From Nostoc sp. NMS9 (GTDB taxonomy: Bacteria; Cyanobacteriota; Cyanobacteriia; Cyanobacteriales; Nostocaceae), in assembly GCF_017114995.1 (NCBI RefSeq), contig NZ_JABXKL010000069.1, positions 24,979-88,978 on the forward strand: a stretch of 64,000 nucleotides of DNA. Direction: 5' to 3'. Position numbers and translations under genes: made by a program. The notes under the pieces are model-generated. The model was not told where the DNA came from and did no database searches. It saw only the letters and a program-made list of their open reading frames with translations. Shown here piece by piece: positions 36,869 to 44,679 of the stretch (position 1 is its first letter; each line of letters opens with the position of its first letter).

Positions 36869-37906
36869 CTATTTACATGATGTTTCCAGAGTTTGCAGAT
36901 TAGCTTTCATTGCCTTGAAATAATGCTGTGGATCTGTTTCGCCAGTTTCTAGAGAATCGAGAGTACGCAAAGTTATTTTTAAGTCTTTAGAGAGGCTGGT
37001 CAGCAGTTTATTATCTACTCCTGGTTCGCTGAATAAAGCTTTAACTTTGTATTTTTTCACAGCGCTGACGGCATTTTGGACATCTGTTGGTGAAAGTTGA
37101 TCTTCGGGAATTTGTACCACAGCAACTTGCTTGAGGTTATAGCGTTTGGCTAAATATGGAAACGCATCATGAAAGGTAATAAAGGTACAACTGGGATTTT
37201 TCTGCAAAGTCTGCTGAAATTCACTGTTTAAACTTTCTAATTCTTTAATATAAGCCGTAGCATTTGCTTCGTAAGTAGCTTTGTTCGCCGGGTCAGCAGC
37301 AATTAATCCATCTCGAATATTTGTTACCTGCTGTTTTGCTAAAACTGGATCTAACCAAACGTGAGGATTACCCTGACTATGTTCGTGGCCTTTTTCATCT
37401 GTCGTCATTTTTACAATAGGTGAAATTTCATTTAAGGGTTTAATACCTTTACTAGCATCAATTTCAGTTAATTTGGGATTTTGGGCATTTTTGACAGTAC
37501 CTTCCAGAAATTCCTCCAAGCCTAAACCATTTTTTACTAACACCTTAGCAGTAGCGATCACTTTGACATTTCCTGGTGTCGCTTGGTATTCATGTACCTC
37601 CGTACCAGGTGGCACTAGAATTTCTACATCTGCCACATCCCCAGCTACTGCCTTAGTAAACAAATATATCGGCAAAAATGTCGCTACTACTTTAGTTTTT
37701 CCCGACTGTGCTTGTGGGGTAGAAGCAGCTTCCTGTGCTTGCGGCGACTGTTCGGAAGTTGTTCCTTGTGTTCCTTGATTTGGATTCGATTGGCTACACC
37801 CAGTAGCCATCGACAACATTAGCAGAGCAATTATGGGCAAGATGCCGCTTCTTTGCCTACCTGTTCTAATTTCTCTGCAATTCACAATCACAATATTTCT
37901 CCTCAA
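36869..37906 (-). CDS. znuA: Zinc ABC transporter substrate-binding lipoprotein
   Basis: 345 residues. A lipoprotein signal with lipobox MATGC (Cys about residue 37) anchors it in the plasma membrane. A Gln/Ala/Ser-rich linker follows. The cluster A-I metal-binding residues are visible: His in PPGTEVHEYQATP, His in GNPHVWLDP, His in FITFHDAFPYLAKRY and Asp/Glu in SEPGVDNKLL. A short His/Asp/Glu loop (TDEKGHEHSQGN) precedes the second site. This loop is shorter than in many zinc-specific ZnuA proteins but His-bearing, which favours zinc over manganese. The gene lies first in the cluster, with a Fur/Zur-like box upstream. Confidence 0.92.
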   Translation of the reverse strand: MRRNIVIVNCREIRTGRQRSGILPIIALLMLSMATGCSQSNPNQGTQGTTSEQSPQAQEAASTPQAQSGKTKVVATFLPIYLFTKAVAGDVADVEILVPPGTEVHEYQATPGNVKVIATAKVLVKNGLGLEEFLEGTVKNAQNPKLTEIDASKGIKPLNEISPIVKMTTDEKGHEHSQGNPHVWLDPVLAKQQVTNIRDGLIAADPANKATYEANATAYIKELESLNSEFQQTLQKNPSCTFITFHDAFPYLAKRYNLKQVAVVQIPEDQLSPTDVQNAVSAVKKYKVKALFSEPGVDNKLLTSLSKDLKITLRTLDSLETGETDPQHYFKAMKANLQTLETSCK

Positions 37907-37973
37907 AACGGATGCTTACTCTACCTCTGTCATCATCGCTATTGACAATGGGACGTATTCTAAATTTTATATT

Positions 37974-37996
37974 AAAATAATTCTCATTCTCATTTT
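37974..37996. promoter_or_regulatory. Fur/Zur-like operator between znuA and porin
   Basis: The minus strand reads AAAATGAGAATGAGAATTAT, a close match to the 7-1-7 Fur-family box (GATAATGATAATCATTATC type). It lies about 70 bp upstream of znuA and about 230 bp upstream of the divergent porin gene. In cyanobacteria FurB acts as Zur on similar sites. Regulation of both genes by zinc is an inference. Confidence 0.55.
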
Positions 37997-38224
37997 AAGT
38001 ACATAATATCATTTTGGGTTTCCTGTGTAATGAGTAACAACAAAGCTTTTTCAGACGGTACAGCCCTCTGCAATTTAGTTTTCCCTAAATAATTAGGATT
38101 TCTTGACTTTTTTTGTTAAAAAGGTTGCTTACTTCTGATAAGATTGCTGACAAATATTCTCATAAAATACCCGTTAAAAAAAACGTGGTTTGGGTGTGAG
38201 TTGCAGATCAATGTGAGGAGAGAA

Positions 38225-39844
38225 ATGCAAAAATTCTGGAAATATCTGCTAGTTAGTCCAGCAGTCTGCGCTGTCATGCTATTTGTGAATACTGCTACAT
38301 TTGCAGGTGAAACATCGGGTAAGTCTGAAATCAATCAACCGCAAGTTTTAGCTAATCCAGATGCAAGAGCTACGAACATCGCGCCAGATCAGAGAATGGG
38401 ACAAGTTACCTCCGTATCTCAATTTTCTGACGTACAACCCACTGACTGGGCATTTCAAGCATTGCAGTCCTTAGTTGAGCGCTATGGCTGTATTGCAGGA
38501 TACCCAAATAGCACTTATCGCGGTAATCGGGCATTAACGCGATATGAGTTTGCTGCTGGTTTGAATGCTTGTCTTGATCGCGTTAACGAACTTATTGCTA
38601 CAGCCACTGGCGATTTAGTTAATAAACAAGATTTAGCCACATTACAAAAGCTGCAAGAAGATTTTTCCGCAGAACTGGCGACACTCCGAGGTCGTGTGGA
38701 TGCAGTAGAAGTGCGAAGTGCTGAATTGGAGGCGAATCAGTTCTCAACTACAACTAAATTGCAAGGACAAGTTGTTGCAGTTGTCAGCGATGTGTTGTCA
38801 GGAAATACAGTCAACGGTGCAGAAATTACAGACGAGAATACAACTTTAGGGGTACGGGCACGCATAGAATTAGTAACCAGCTTCACAGGGAAAGATACGC
38901 TGTTCACCAGAATCCAGGCTAATAATATTCTCAGCCCTAACATTGGTACACCAGAGGGTAACTTATTTTTTGCTGGTGATGGTACCACTAATGCTTTTAT
39001 AGATGCCTTGTATTACAAATTCCCTCTGGGTGAAAGAACACAAGTTACTGCTCTTGCCAACGCAGCTGCAGCAGATGATATTACCAGTACTGTCAATCTC
39101 TTTGACGGTGATGGCGCTTTTGGTGCTTTGTCCACCTTTGGTACACGCAACCCAATTTATGGCCAGATAAATGGCGCGGGGTTGGCAGTAACGCACGAGT
39201 TCAGTGATAAATTGGCACTGAGTCTAGGGTATTTGAGTGGTACAGCTAATGACCCTACGCCCAATAATGGTTTGTTTAATGGTTCTTACGGGGCGTTGGC
39301 GCAGCTAACAGTTAAACCAAGCGATCGCATTTCTATCGGTTTAACTTACATCAATTCCTATAACCAACCACTACTCACAGGTAGTAATGCCGCCACTTTC
39401 CAGGATATAGCAGCTATCCAGGGTTTACCAGAAGAGCAAGTAGGATTTTCCAGTAATTCTTACGGTGTCGAAGCATCCATTGGCATTACTGATAATATCG
39501 TCTTGGGTGGTTGGGCTGGATACACCAACAGCCAAAGCTTGAGAGGAACCCGTGGAGACGTTGATATTTGGAACTATGCTGTCACTCTCGGCTTCCCTGA
39601 CCTCGGTAAAAAAGGTAACTTAGCAGGTATCATCGCTGGTGTGGAGCCTAAATTAACAAGTTCTAACATCGCAGGGTTAGATAAAGATCCTGATACATCC
39701 TATCATCTTGAGGCTTTCTACCAGTATAAGCTGAGTGACAATATCACCATTACTCCTGGAGTCATCTGGTTAACATCTCCAGATCACAACGACACTAATG
39801 ATGATGTTGTTATTGGTGCATTGAGAACCACATTCAGTTTCTAA
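38225..39844 (+). CDS. SLH-domain OprB-type outer-membrane porin
   Basis: 539 residues from ATG 38225, which has GAGGAG about 7 bases upstream; an in-frame extension to 38144 has no ribosome site. A signal peptide (about residues 1-28, VSPAVCAVMLFVNTATFAG) is followed by an SLH domain (SDVQPTDWAFQALQSLVERYGCIAGYPNSTYRGNRALTRYEFAAGLNACLDRV) that binds peptidoglycan-linked polymer. A coiled coil (about 125-165) comes next, then a beta-barrel of OprB family strands ending in a C-terminal Phe (LRTTFSF), the usual outer-membrane insertion signal. It diverges from znuA across a Zur-like box, so zinc uptake through the outer membrane is a plausible role. Confidence 0.92.
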   Translation: MQKFWKYLLVSPAVCAVMLFVNTATFAGETSGKSEINQPQVLANPDARATNIAPDQRMGQVTSVSQFSDVQPTDWAFQALQSLVERYGCIAGYPNSTYRGNRALTRYEFAAGLNACLDRVNELIATATGDLVNKQDLATLQKLQEDFSAELATLRGRVDAVEVRSAELEANQFSTTTKLQGQVVAVVSDVLSGNTVNGAEITDENTTLGVRARIELVTSFTGKDTLFTRIQANNILSPNIGTPEGNLFFAGDGTTNAFIDALYYKFPLGERTQVTALANAAAADDITSTVNLFDGDGAFGALSTFGTRNPIYGQINGAGLAVTHEFSDKLALSLGYLSGTANDPTPNNGLFNGSYGALAQLTVKPSDRISIGLTYINSYNQPLLTGSNAATFQDIAAIQGLPEEQVGFSSNSYGVEASIGITDNIVLGGWAGYTNSQSLRGTRGDVDIWNYAVTLGFPDLGKKGNLAGIIAGVEPKLTSSNIAGLDKDPDTSYHLEAFYQYKLSDNITITPGVIWLTSPDHNDTNDDVVIGALRTTFSF

Positions 39845-39860
39845 TTTTTTAAAATATTAA

Positions 39861-39896
39861 AAGAAGACGCAAATTTATCCTTTGCGTCTTCTTTTT
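39861..39896 (+). terminator. Rho-independent terminator of the porin gene
   Basis: AAGAAGACGCAAA (39861-39873) and TTTGCGTCTTCTT (39881-39893) form a 13-bp perfect stem with a 7-base loop, ending in a T-run, 17 bp after the stop codon. Confidence 0.93.
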
Positions 39897-39897
39897 G

Positions 39898-40197
39898 TCA
39901 GGACTTACGCAACTGGCACAGTGCGATCGCTAAATTAAAATCAGAAGGTGATCGTTTCCTTAGAACAGCCTGAAGTGCTTGATTTTGCGTTGATGCAGCC
40001 ACATTTTCATTAACCGCAAGATGCGTTAAAAACGTTTCTATTTCGGTACTTCCCATATCTTTAGGATGGCGTTTATTATGAAAAAGGATATAGCGTCGAA
40101 TCCAGTAAATGTAAGTCTTCTCTGTTTGGTAAGAATAGTGTTTAAGCCGGATAACATCTTGTACTTGTTCAAGCAGTTTCTTTGGGCGTTGTTCCAT
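39898..40197 (-). pseudogene. intI: Integron integrase, N-terminal fragment
   Basis: The frame starts at ATG 40197. Residues 1-79 match the N-terminal SAM-like DNA-binding domain of integron integrases: KPKKLLEQV-like opening (RPKKLLEQVQDVIRLKHYS), the YIYWIRRYILFHNKRHP segment, EIETFLTHLAV, and the very characteristic VAASTQNQAL. The intact enzyme is about 320-340 residues with catalytic R-H-R-Y; here everything after QAVL is lost and replaced by 20 residues encoded by an IS end. It is transcribed away from the cassette at 40458, the standard integron arrangement. The product cannot recombine DNA. It was probably intact before IS-mediated deletion. Confidence 0.85.
39899..39950. repeat. Solo IS end (ACTTACGCAACT type)
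   Basis: GGACTTACGCAACTGGCACAGTGCGATCGCTA is repeated, in the same orientation, at about 41886 as GAACTTACGCAACTAGCACAGTGCGATCGCTA. The sequence is the terminal repeat of the element at 41888-42605. Here it forms the last codons (LAIALCQLRKS) of the truncated integrase, so an IS end has replaced the integrase C-terminus. Confidence 0.7.
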
Positions 40198-40456
40198 CGG
40201 TGTTATACAGAAAAATTCCGTTTAATACTCTAAATCAGGATGTTACACAGAAAAGTTCTTGATAACACCAAGGGATATAAGGAAAAATTCCATATAATCC
40301 TCCTGTGAAGGGTGGTTATACGGAAAAATTCGGTATAATACCCAAATAAGGGGGTAAAAAAGAAGTTTTCCGTATATTCAAACAGGATTTCCTTAGAATG
40401 CCTGATATATCAGGATTAAAAAAAGATTATACGGAAACTTTCCGTATAATAAAATA
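40198..40456. repeat. Array of palindromic iterons in the integron attI position
   Basis: At least six imperfect copies of GTTATACGGAAAAATTCCGT followed by ATAAT lie at about 40202, 40242, 40274, 40315, 40354 and 40426, mostly 32-41 bp apart. The last is a perfect dyad (arms TTATACGGAAA around one base). A separate perfect palindrome CCTGATATATCAGG sits at 40401-40414. Most copies end in a TATAAT-like hexamer, so they could be promoters and operators at once. The array spans from 5 bp upstream of the intI start to 9 bp before the first cassette junction, where attI and the cassette promoter belong in an integron. Confidence 0.7.
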
Positions 40457-40463
40457 GTTGGGC
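40457..40463 (+). other. Cassette junction core site GTTGGGC
   Basis: GTTGGGC fits the GTTRRRY core at which integron cassettes are inserted (between G and TT). It is the exact reverse complement of GCCCAAC that opens the attC at 41643, as expected for the two halves of one circularised cassette. Confidence 0.8.
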
Positions 40464-40475
40464 GGCGCGGAACGA

Positions 40476-41636
40476 ATGAACGACTATAAAGACTCAATGC
40501 AGAACTCCCTGAAGCTCGGATTCTTCATCCAGCCCGTCCACCCGCCGTCCCGTTCCTATGGGGACGTTCTCCGCGAGGATCGCGAAGCGGTCGTGCTCGC
40601 CGACCGGCTCGGCTACCGCGAGGCCTTCATCGGCGAGCATCTCGTCGACTCGGCCGAGACGATCACCTCGAGCCTCGCTTTCATTGCGAATCTCGCCGAT
40701 GCGTGCCCGTCGATCACCTTCGGTACCGGCGTGCTTCCGCTCGCCAACTACCACCCGGCGATGGTGGCGGCGCAGGTCGCGATGGTGGACCACCTGGTGC
40801 AGGGTCGATTGATCCTGGGAGTCGGACCCGGCGTTGCCGGTGACGCAGAAGCCATTGGAGATTTGGGCTCGGACCGAAATCGCAAGACCCAGGAGGCGCT
40901 CGAGCACATGTGCCGGATCTGGAGCGAAGAGCCGCCGTACCGGATCGAAGGCAAGTTCTACCGGACCACCACGGAGCGCTCGCTCGATCGGAACATCGGA
41001 GTGGGTGTCGCTGTCCGACCGCTGCAAGAGCCCCATCCGCCCATCGCCATCACCTCGATCCGACCGGACGCTCAGGGACCGCACGCCGCGGGAGCGCGCG
41101 GCTGGTCCGGAATCTCGGCGACCTACGTGGGTGCGTACGTCGTCCGGGCCCACATTAAGAACTACCTGGAAGGCCGGCGATCGGCGGGCCTCTGTGCCGA
41201 TGCTTCCGGGTGGCGCGTGGCGCGCAGCGTTTTCGTGGCCGATGACGAGGCCACAGCACATCGCTACGTGCATCGCGAGGACGGCGCGCACGACTTCTAC
41301 TTCCACGTCATGAGGACCAAGCTCGCGAAGGCCGGCGCGCTGGACGTCCAGCGCGACTTTCCCGACCAGCCGGATTCCGATCTCTCTACGAAGCGGTGCA
41401 TCGAGCGTCTCGTAATCGCGGGAACCCCCCAGAGCGTCGCGGACCAGATTCTTGCATTCCGCAACGAGGTCGGCGCGTTCGGCACACTGCTCTACACGGG
41501 CCACGACTGGACCGATCCAGCGCTCGCCCAGCGCTCCATGGAGCTCATGGCGAACGAGGTCTGGCCCCGGATCAATCGGGCCACGCATGGGACGACACCA
41601 AAAGGTCAAACTGACGGTAAGGCATTTTCAGTCTGA
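40476..41636 (+). CDS. LLM-class flavin-dependent monooxygenase, integron cassette gene
   Basis: 386 residues from ATG 40476 (ATG 40497 is an alternative). The bacterial luciferase-like fold is recognisable: LKLGFFIQPVHPPSRSY, LADRLGYREAFIGEHLVDSAETITSSLAFIANLADACPSITFGTGVLPLANYHPAMVAAQVAMVDHLVQGRLILGVGPG, LEHMCRIWSEEPPYRIEGKFYR and the late VIAGTPQSVADQILAFRNEVGAFGTLLY. Such enzymes use reduced FMN and O2 to oxidise small organics (limonene monooxygenase and alkanal monooxygenase relatives); the substrate is unknown. Base composition is about 63% GC with no GCGATCGC, in contrast to its surroundings. It lies within 18 bp of the cassette start and 6 bp of attC, so it is a mobile gene cassette of foreign origin. 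Confidence 0.92.
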   Translation: MNDYKDSMQNSLKLGFFIQPVHPPSRSYGDVLREDREAVVLADRLGYREAFIGEHLVDSAETITSSLAFIANLADACPSITFGTGVLPLANYHPAMVAAQVAMVDHLVQGRLILGVGPGVAGDAEAIGDLGSDRNRKTQEALEHMCRIWSEEPPYRIEGKFYRTTTERSLDRNIGVGVAVRPLQEPHPPIAITSIRPDAQGPHAAGARGWSGISATYVGAYVVRAHIKNYLEGRRSAGLCADASGWRVARSVFVADDEATAHRYVHREDGAHDFYFHVMRTKLAKAGALDVQRDFPDQPDSDLSTKRCIERLVIAGTPQSVADQILAFRNEVGAFGTLLYTGHDWTDPALAQRSMELMANEVWPRINRATHGTTPKGQTDGKAFSV

Positions 41637-41642
41637 TGGATA

Positions 41643-41702
41643 GCCCAACCATTGCGTGCAGCCGACGCCCGTCGGCGGGCGCGGCTGACGCAGGCGTTCG
41701 GC
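41643..41702 (+). other. Integron attC site (59-base element)
   Basis: Opens with R'' GCCCAAC (41643-41649) and closes with GTTCGGC (41696-41702). Between them CAGCCG pairs with CGGCTG and CGCCCG with CGGGCG around a tiny loop, with one unpaired A, the extrahelical-base arrangement used by integron integrases. The 5' half (CAACCATTGCGTGCAGCCGACGCC) closely resembles proteobacterial attC sites. The 3' core GTTCGGC belongs to the next cassette. Confidence 0.9.
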
Positions 41703-41887
41703 GGCAGAAATAAGTGCCTTCTCACCTCGAACCCAGATGTCTGCTCCTGTGCTACCTTCGGCTACTGTTCTTCCGTAACCATAGGCACCTGCTGCGCGCG
41801 GTTCCACCGTCGTTGGGCGATGAGTAAGATCGGTATCGTTGTAATGTACACCAGTCGCTTGTGGGAAGACGTAAATTCTATCACAGA
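41697..41887. other. Start of a second, truncated gene cassette
   Basis: Begins with TTCGGC after the recombination point and runs to the IS end at 41888. No GCCGAAC (the expected partner of its own core) is present, so its attC has been lost. A minus-strand frame (YNDTDLTHRPTTVEPRAAGA, then GRTVAEGSTGADIWV) may be what remains of its gene; I do not recognise it. A GTTGGGC at 41812-41818 is noted, but no attC fold precedes it. Confidence 0.5.
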
Positions 41888-42605
41888 ACTTACGCAACTA
41901 GCACAGTGCGATCGCTATTTTATAGTACTGCTGTACTGTATAAAAGTGGCGTACTCATACTCATAAGGCATTGCGAAAATTAGTAACAGTAATCGGCTGT
42001 GTTAAGTATTCTTCAAATCATGAGAAAATTAGTTAAGGATGCATAAAATAAATCTTGTATTTTATGAAATTTACTAAACTTAACTATTGCCAGTACTTGT
42101 TAAGTAGTCAGATTAATTATACTCTCACAAATTTAGCAGAGCATTTGGAGCAGATTAGTCATGATAAAATTAACCGCTATCTGAAGAATGAAAAGTTAAC
42201 ACCACGTTTGCTTTGGGATAATGTTAAAGATATCATCCAAGTGAGTGAGAACGCATATCTAGTTTTTGATGACACAGTAATTGATAAACGATATGCCGTA
42301 GAAATATAAATAACTAAACGGCAATATAGTGGCAACGAGCAAGCAATTGACTGGCATTGAATCATGTCAATGCCGTAAGGGTCGTATTCAAAGAAATCAT
42401 ATTGCCTGCGCTATTTTAGTCTGGTTTAGGCTCAAAGATTTAGCTTATAGAACTGGTCAAACAATTTATCAAATTAAGCATGGATTGTTATCCAATTATT
42501 TAGTTCAGCAACTAAAACGTCCGGCTGTTCCTATGTTTATCGCCTAGTTGTTATAGGCGCACGGCGCGGTTACACCGTGCCATTGCTTGTGACAGTTGCG
42601 TAAGT
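41888..42605 (+). mobile_element. Internally deleted insertion sequence
   Basis: Bounded by ACTTACGCAACT (41888) and the inverted AGTTGCGTAAGT (42594-42605), with a decayed transposase inside. About 718 bp remain of an element that should be roughly 1.2 kb or more. It truncates the second integron cassette. Confidence 0.75.
42064..42546 (+). pseudogene. DDE transposase with large internal deletion
   Basis: The N-terminal part (MKFTKLNYCQYLLSSQINYT, LTNLAEHLEQISHDKINRYL, LVFDDTVIDKRYAVE) includes the first catalytic Asp region. After about 250 bp the C-terminal part resumes in another frame: KQLTGIESCQCRKGRIQRNHIACAILVWFRLKDLAYRTGQTIYQIKHGLL. The central catalytic section is missing. The family is IS4/IS701-like by recall. 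Inactive. Confidence 0.8.
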
Positions 42606-42722
42606 CGTGTTTGTGTATAGGTTTAAAAATAGAACCCAGCATTTTTACTGGGCTTGATATCTTAAAACAATGTGAGTTCGACGGATAGGAAAGGTCAAAA
42701 AGGTTGCTAGATATGAATTTGC

Positions 42723-43346
42723 TCAACTGAACATCCACGCAGCCTGAAAAAAGTCGCGCTCACAAAACATCGCATAACGATAAGTTGAATGCACAACGGA
42801 ATTGTTAACGGCATAATTGTCAACCAAATTTTCTAATTGTTGAGTTAGTGGTTGAAAATCTGCACTGCTATAAGTACGAATCCAGTCTGCATATTGATGA
42901 TTAGGAATACCGTTACAAGCCAATTTTTCTCCTAAAAAGGCATACAAACGCATACAGGGAGACATCACCGCAGCAGTTAAACCCACATCTTTACTCCAAG
43001 CAGTTGCTAACAAAAAATCAGTATAGCGGCGGGTGGCAGATGCAGGTTCTACAGAATACAAATTGACTCCCCACTCAGAAGCATAGCTACTATGCAGCCG
43101 TAATTCTTCTAAAACTCCACTAGCTAAATTATGAAATGTGGTGAAACCTAACCAGTCTGGTGCTTTAGCTGCGGCGATACTGTAGGCACGCGCAAAAGCT
43201 TCTAAGAAAAAAGCATCTTGCCCTACGTAGTAAGCAAATTTAGCTTGCTCAAGAGTGCCATCGCCAATGCCTCGAACGAAAGGATGCTCTAAGCAAGCTT
43301 GGGCTAAGTCTTGATTTGCTGCCCATAATTCGTTAGATAAGGTCAT
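42723..43346 (-). CDS. tenA: TenA family aminopyrimidine aminohydrolase / thiaminase II
   Basis: 207 residues, normal length, all-helical fold. Signatures: FVRGIGDGTLEQAKFAYYVGQDAFFLEAFARAYSIAAAKAPD near the N-terminus, the active-site Cys in AAVMSPCMRLYAFLG (about residue 131), and the C-terminal HSTYRYAMFCERDFFQAAW with the conserved Tyr and Glu. TenA hydrolyses 4-amino-5-aminomethyl-2-methylpyrimidine to the hydroxymethyl pyrimidine for thiamine salvage and cleaves thiamine. It is cytoplasmic. No TPP riboswitch is visible in the short upstream gap. Confidence 0.9.
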   Translation of the reverse strand: MTLSNELWAANQDLAQACLEHPFVRGIGDGTLEQAKFAYYVGQDAFFLEAFARAYSIAAAKAPDWLGFTTFHNLASGVLEELRLHSSYASEWGVNLYSVEPASATRRYTDFLLATAWSKDVGLTAAVMSPCMRLYAFLGEKLACNGIPNHQYADWIRTYSSADFQPLTQQLENLVDNYAVNNSVVHSTYRYAMFCERDFFQAAWMFS

Positions 43347-43382
43347 TTGTCATTTGTTATTTGTCAACTGTTATTATCCCCT

Positions 43383-44153
43383 TTAAAAAGGGAAGAACTG
43401 GAGCAAGACTGAGCCAATACTTCCCAAAAAGTCGACGAAGTTGGGTTTACCAGTACTTACCTTCTCATTGACGGGTGTTTGCAGTTCTTTTATAAAAGCT
43501 TGGGCTGTTAGGGTTCCAGTACTGTTGTTTTGAGATGTAAACAATTTTTCCGCAACTTGAGCATCTTGGGATGCACCTTGTCTATCTAGTATTTGGTAAC
43601 GGGCGACACCACGAGCGAGATAAGCATCCGCATATTCTGGTTTAATTGCGATCGCTTGATTAAAATAACTGATTGCTTGCTGTTGGTTGCCTTTTTGCCC
43701 TTCTGCTACACCCAAAGCATAAAATTCTGCTGGTGAAGCAATTTGTGATGGTATAGCAACTGCACCTTGAAAATTAGTCCCATTCAAGTAAGCGCCAGTT
43801 AGTTCTGCATTTGCTAAATAAGTATTTCTCAAATCAGCACCCGTCAAATTTGCCCCATTCAATTTAGCTTCGCTCAGGTTAACGCCAAATAAACTCGCGC
43901 CACTTAAGTTTGCACCCCGCAAATCTGCACCGCTCAAGTTTGCGCGGCTGAGGTTAGCACCTGTGAGATTAGCACCGCTTAAATTGGCTCCAGATAAATC
44001 AGCCATCACTAAACCTGCACTCGTCAAATCACAGTTTTGACATTGTTTGGTTGCCAATAACTGTTTAACATGTTCAGAATTTGCTGCTTGTACGGTTGTT
44101 GTCAAACTAATCGTGGTTAAAAATGCAACTGCACTTAAAAACTGGTTTTTCAT
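43383..44153 (-). CDS. Secreted pentapeptide-repeat protein with TPR
   Basis: 256 residues from ATG 44153; the in-frame extension to 44183 is not supported. A signal peptide (SAVAFLTTISLTTTVQAA) is followed by Cys-containing LLATKQCQNCDLTSAGL. About 18 pentapeptide units of the A(N/D)LSG type (residues about 45-135) fold as a quadrilateral beta-helix. Two TPR-like units follow (EFYALGVAEGQKGNQQQAISYFNQAIAIKPEYADAYLARGVARY). The NCxL-then-pentapeptide start is common in cyanobacterial exported proteins. Function unknown; likely protein-protein scaffolding in the periplasm. Confidence 0.85.
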   Translation of the reverse strand: MKNQFLSAVAFLTTISLTTTVQAANSEHVKQLLATKQCQNCDLTSAGLVMADLSGANLSGANLTGANLSRANLSGADLRGANLSGASLFGVNLSEAKLNGANLTGADLRNTYLANAELTGAYLNGTNFQGAVAIPSQIASPAEFYALGVAEGQKGNQQQAISYFNQAIAIKPEYADAYLARGVARYQILDRQGASQDAQVAEKLFTSQNNSTGTLTAQAFIKELQTPVNEKVSTGKPNFVDFLGSIGSVLLQFFPF

Positions 44154-44679
44154 ATTCGTGTAATATTTTTTACTCAATAACAATGTTGACTGAGATGGAT
44201 TTATACCTCAGCATTATGATATAAGCAATCTCAACAATTTGCCCTCTGTAGTTGCCTACATCACCTATAAATTGGTGATACCTTTTCTATGGAATGTTAC
44301 GCTAAAGGATTCTAGAAAAGTCGTGAAAGTATAAATTGAGCCGATATTAAGACTGACAACCCCAGTAATAAGGGTAAATGAGCACCATTCGTCAAGATAA
44401 ATGATACACTCCACTAGAGGCGAAACTGGTGTCACAAAATTAAACTCACTGCAAAATATCGCTTCAAAGAAAGCATCTGTAACATCTAAATAATTAGTCT
44501 TTTTTAAAATCAAGTAAATTAGTAGAGCAGTATCCAAGCCTAAAGTTTGCCCTGATAACTGGACTAGTCATTGTCATCAGGGATGCTCTTACTCAGAAGC
44601 AAAATGATAGATTTGCTTTTGGATACCCTGATTTTAAATAAATATGAGACTATAGAAATATTAAGGCAGTCAGAAAAAC
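44154..44679. other. Intergenic region upstream of hicA
   Basis: A 90-codon minus-strand frame (44265-44537, TTG start) with some hydrophobic segments is present but has no ribosome site or recognisable motif, so it is not called as a gene. The rest holds the promoters of the pentapeptide protein (minus) and hicA (plus). Confidence 0.4.

Noticed and set aside
40494..41609. 371-codon open frame antisense to the monooxygenase
   Set aside because: It is the shadow frame expected in about 63% GC DNA; the plus-strand frame has full family homology and ends beside attC.
41812..41818. Additional cassette boundary GTTGGGC
   Set aside because: The core matches, but the preceding bases do not form an attC stem, so it is probably chance in GC-rich DNA.
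43347..43382. TPP riboswitch upstream of tenA
   Set aside because: The gap is only 36 bp and contains no CTGAGA-type conserved element.
44265..44537. 90-codon minus-strand frame
   Set aside because: TTG start, no ribosome site, and no recognisable motif; could be real but is not supported.
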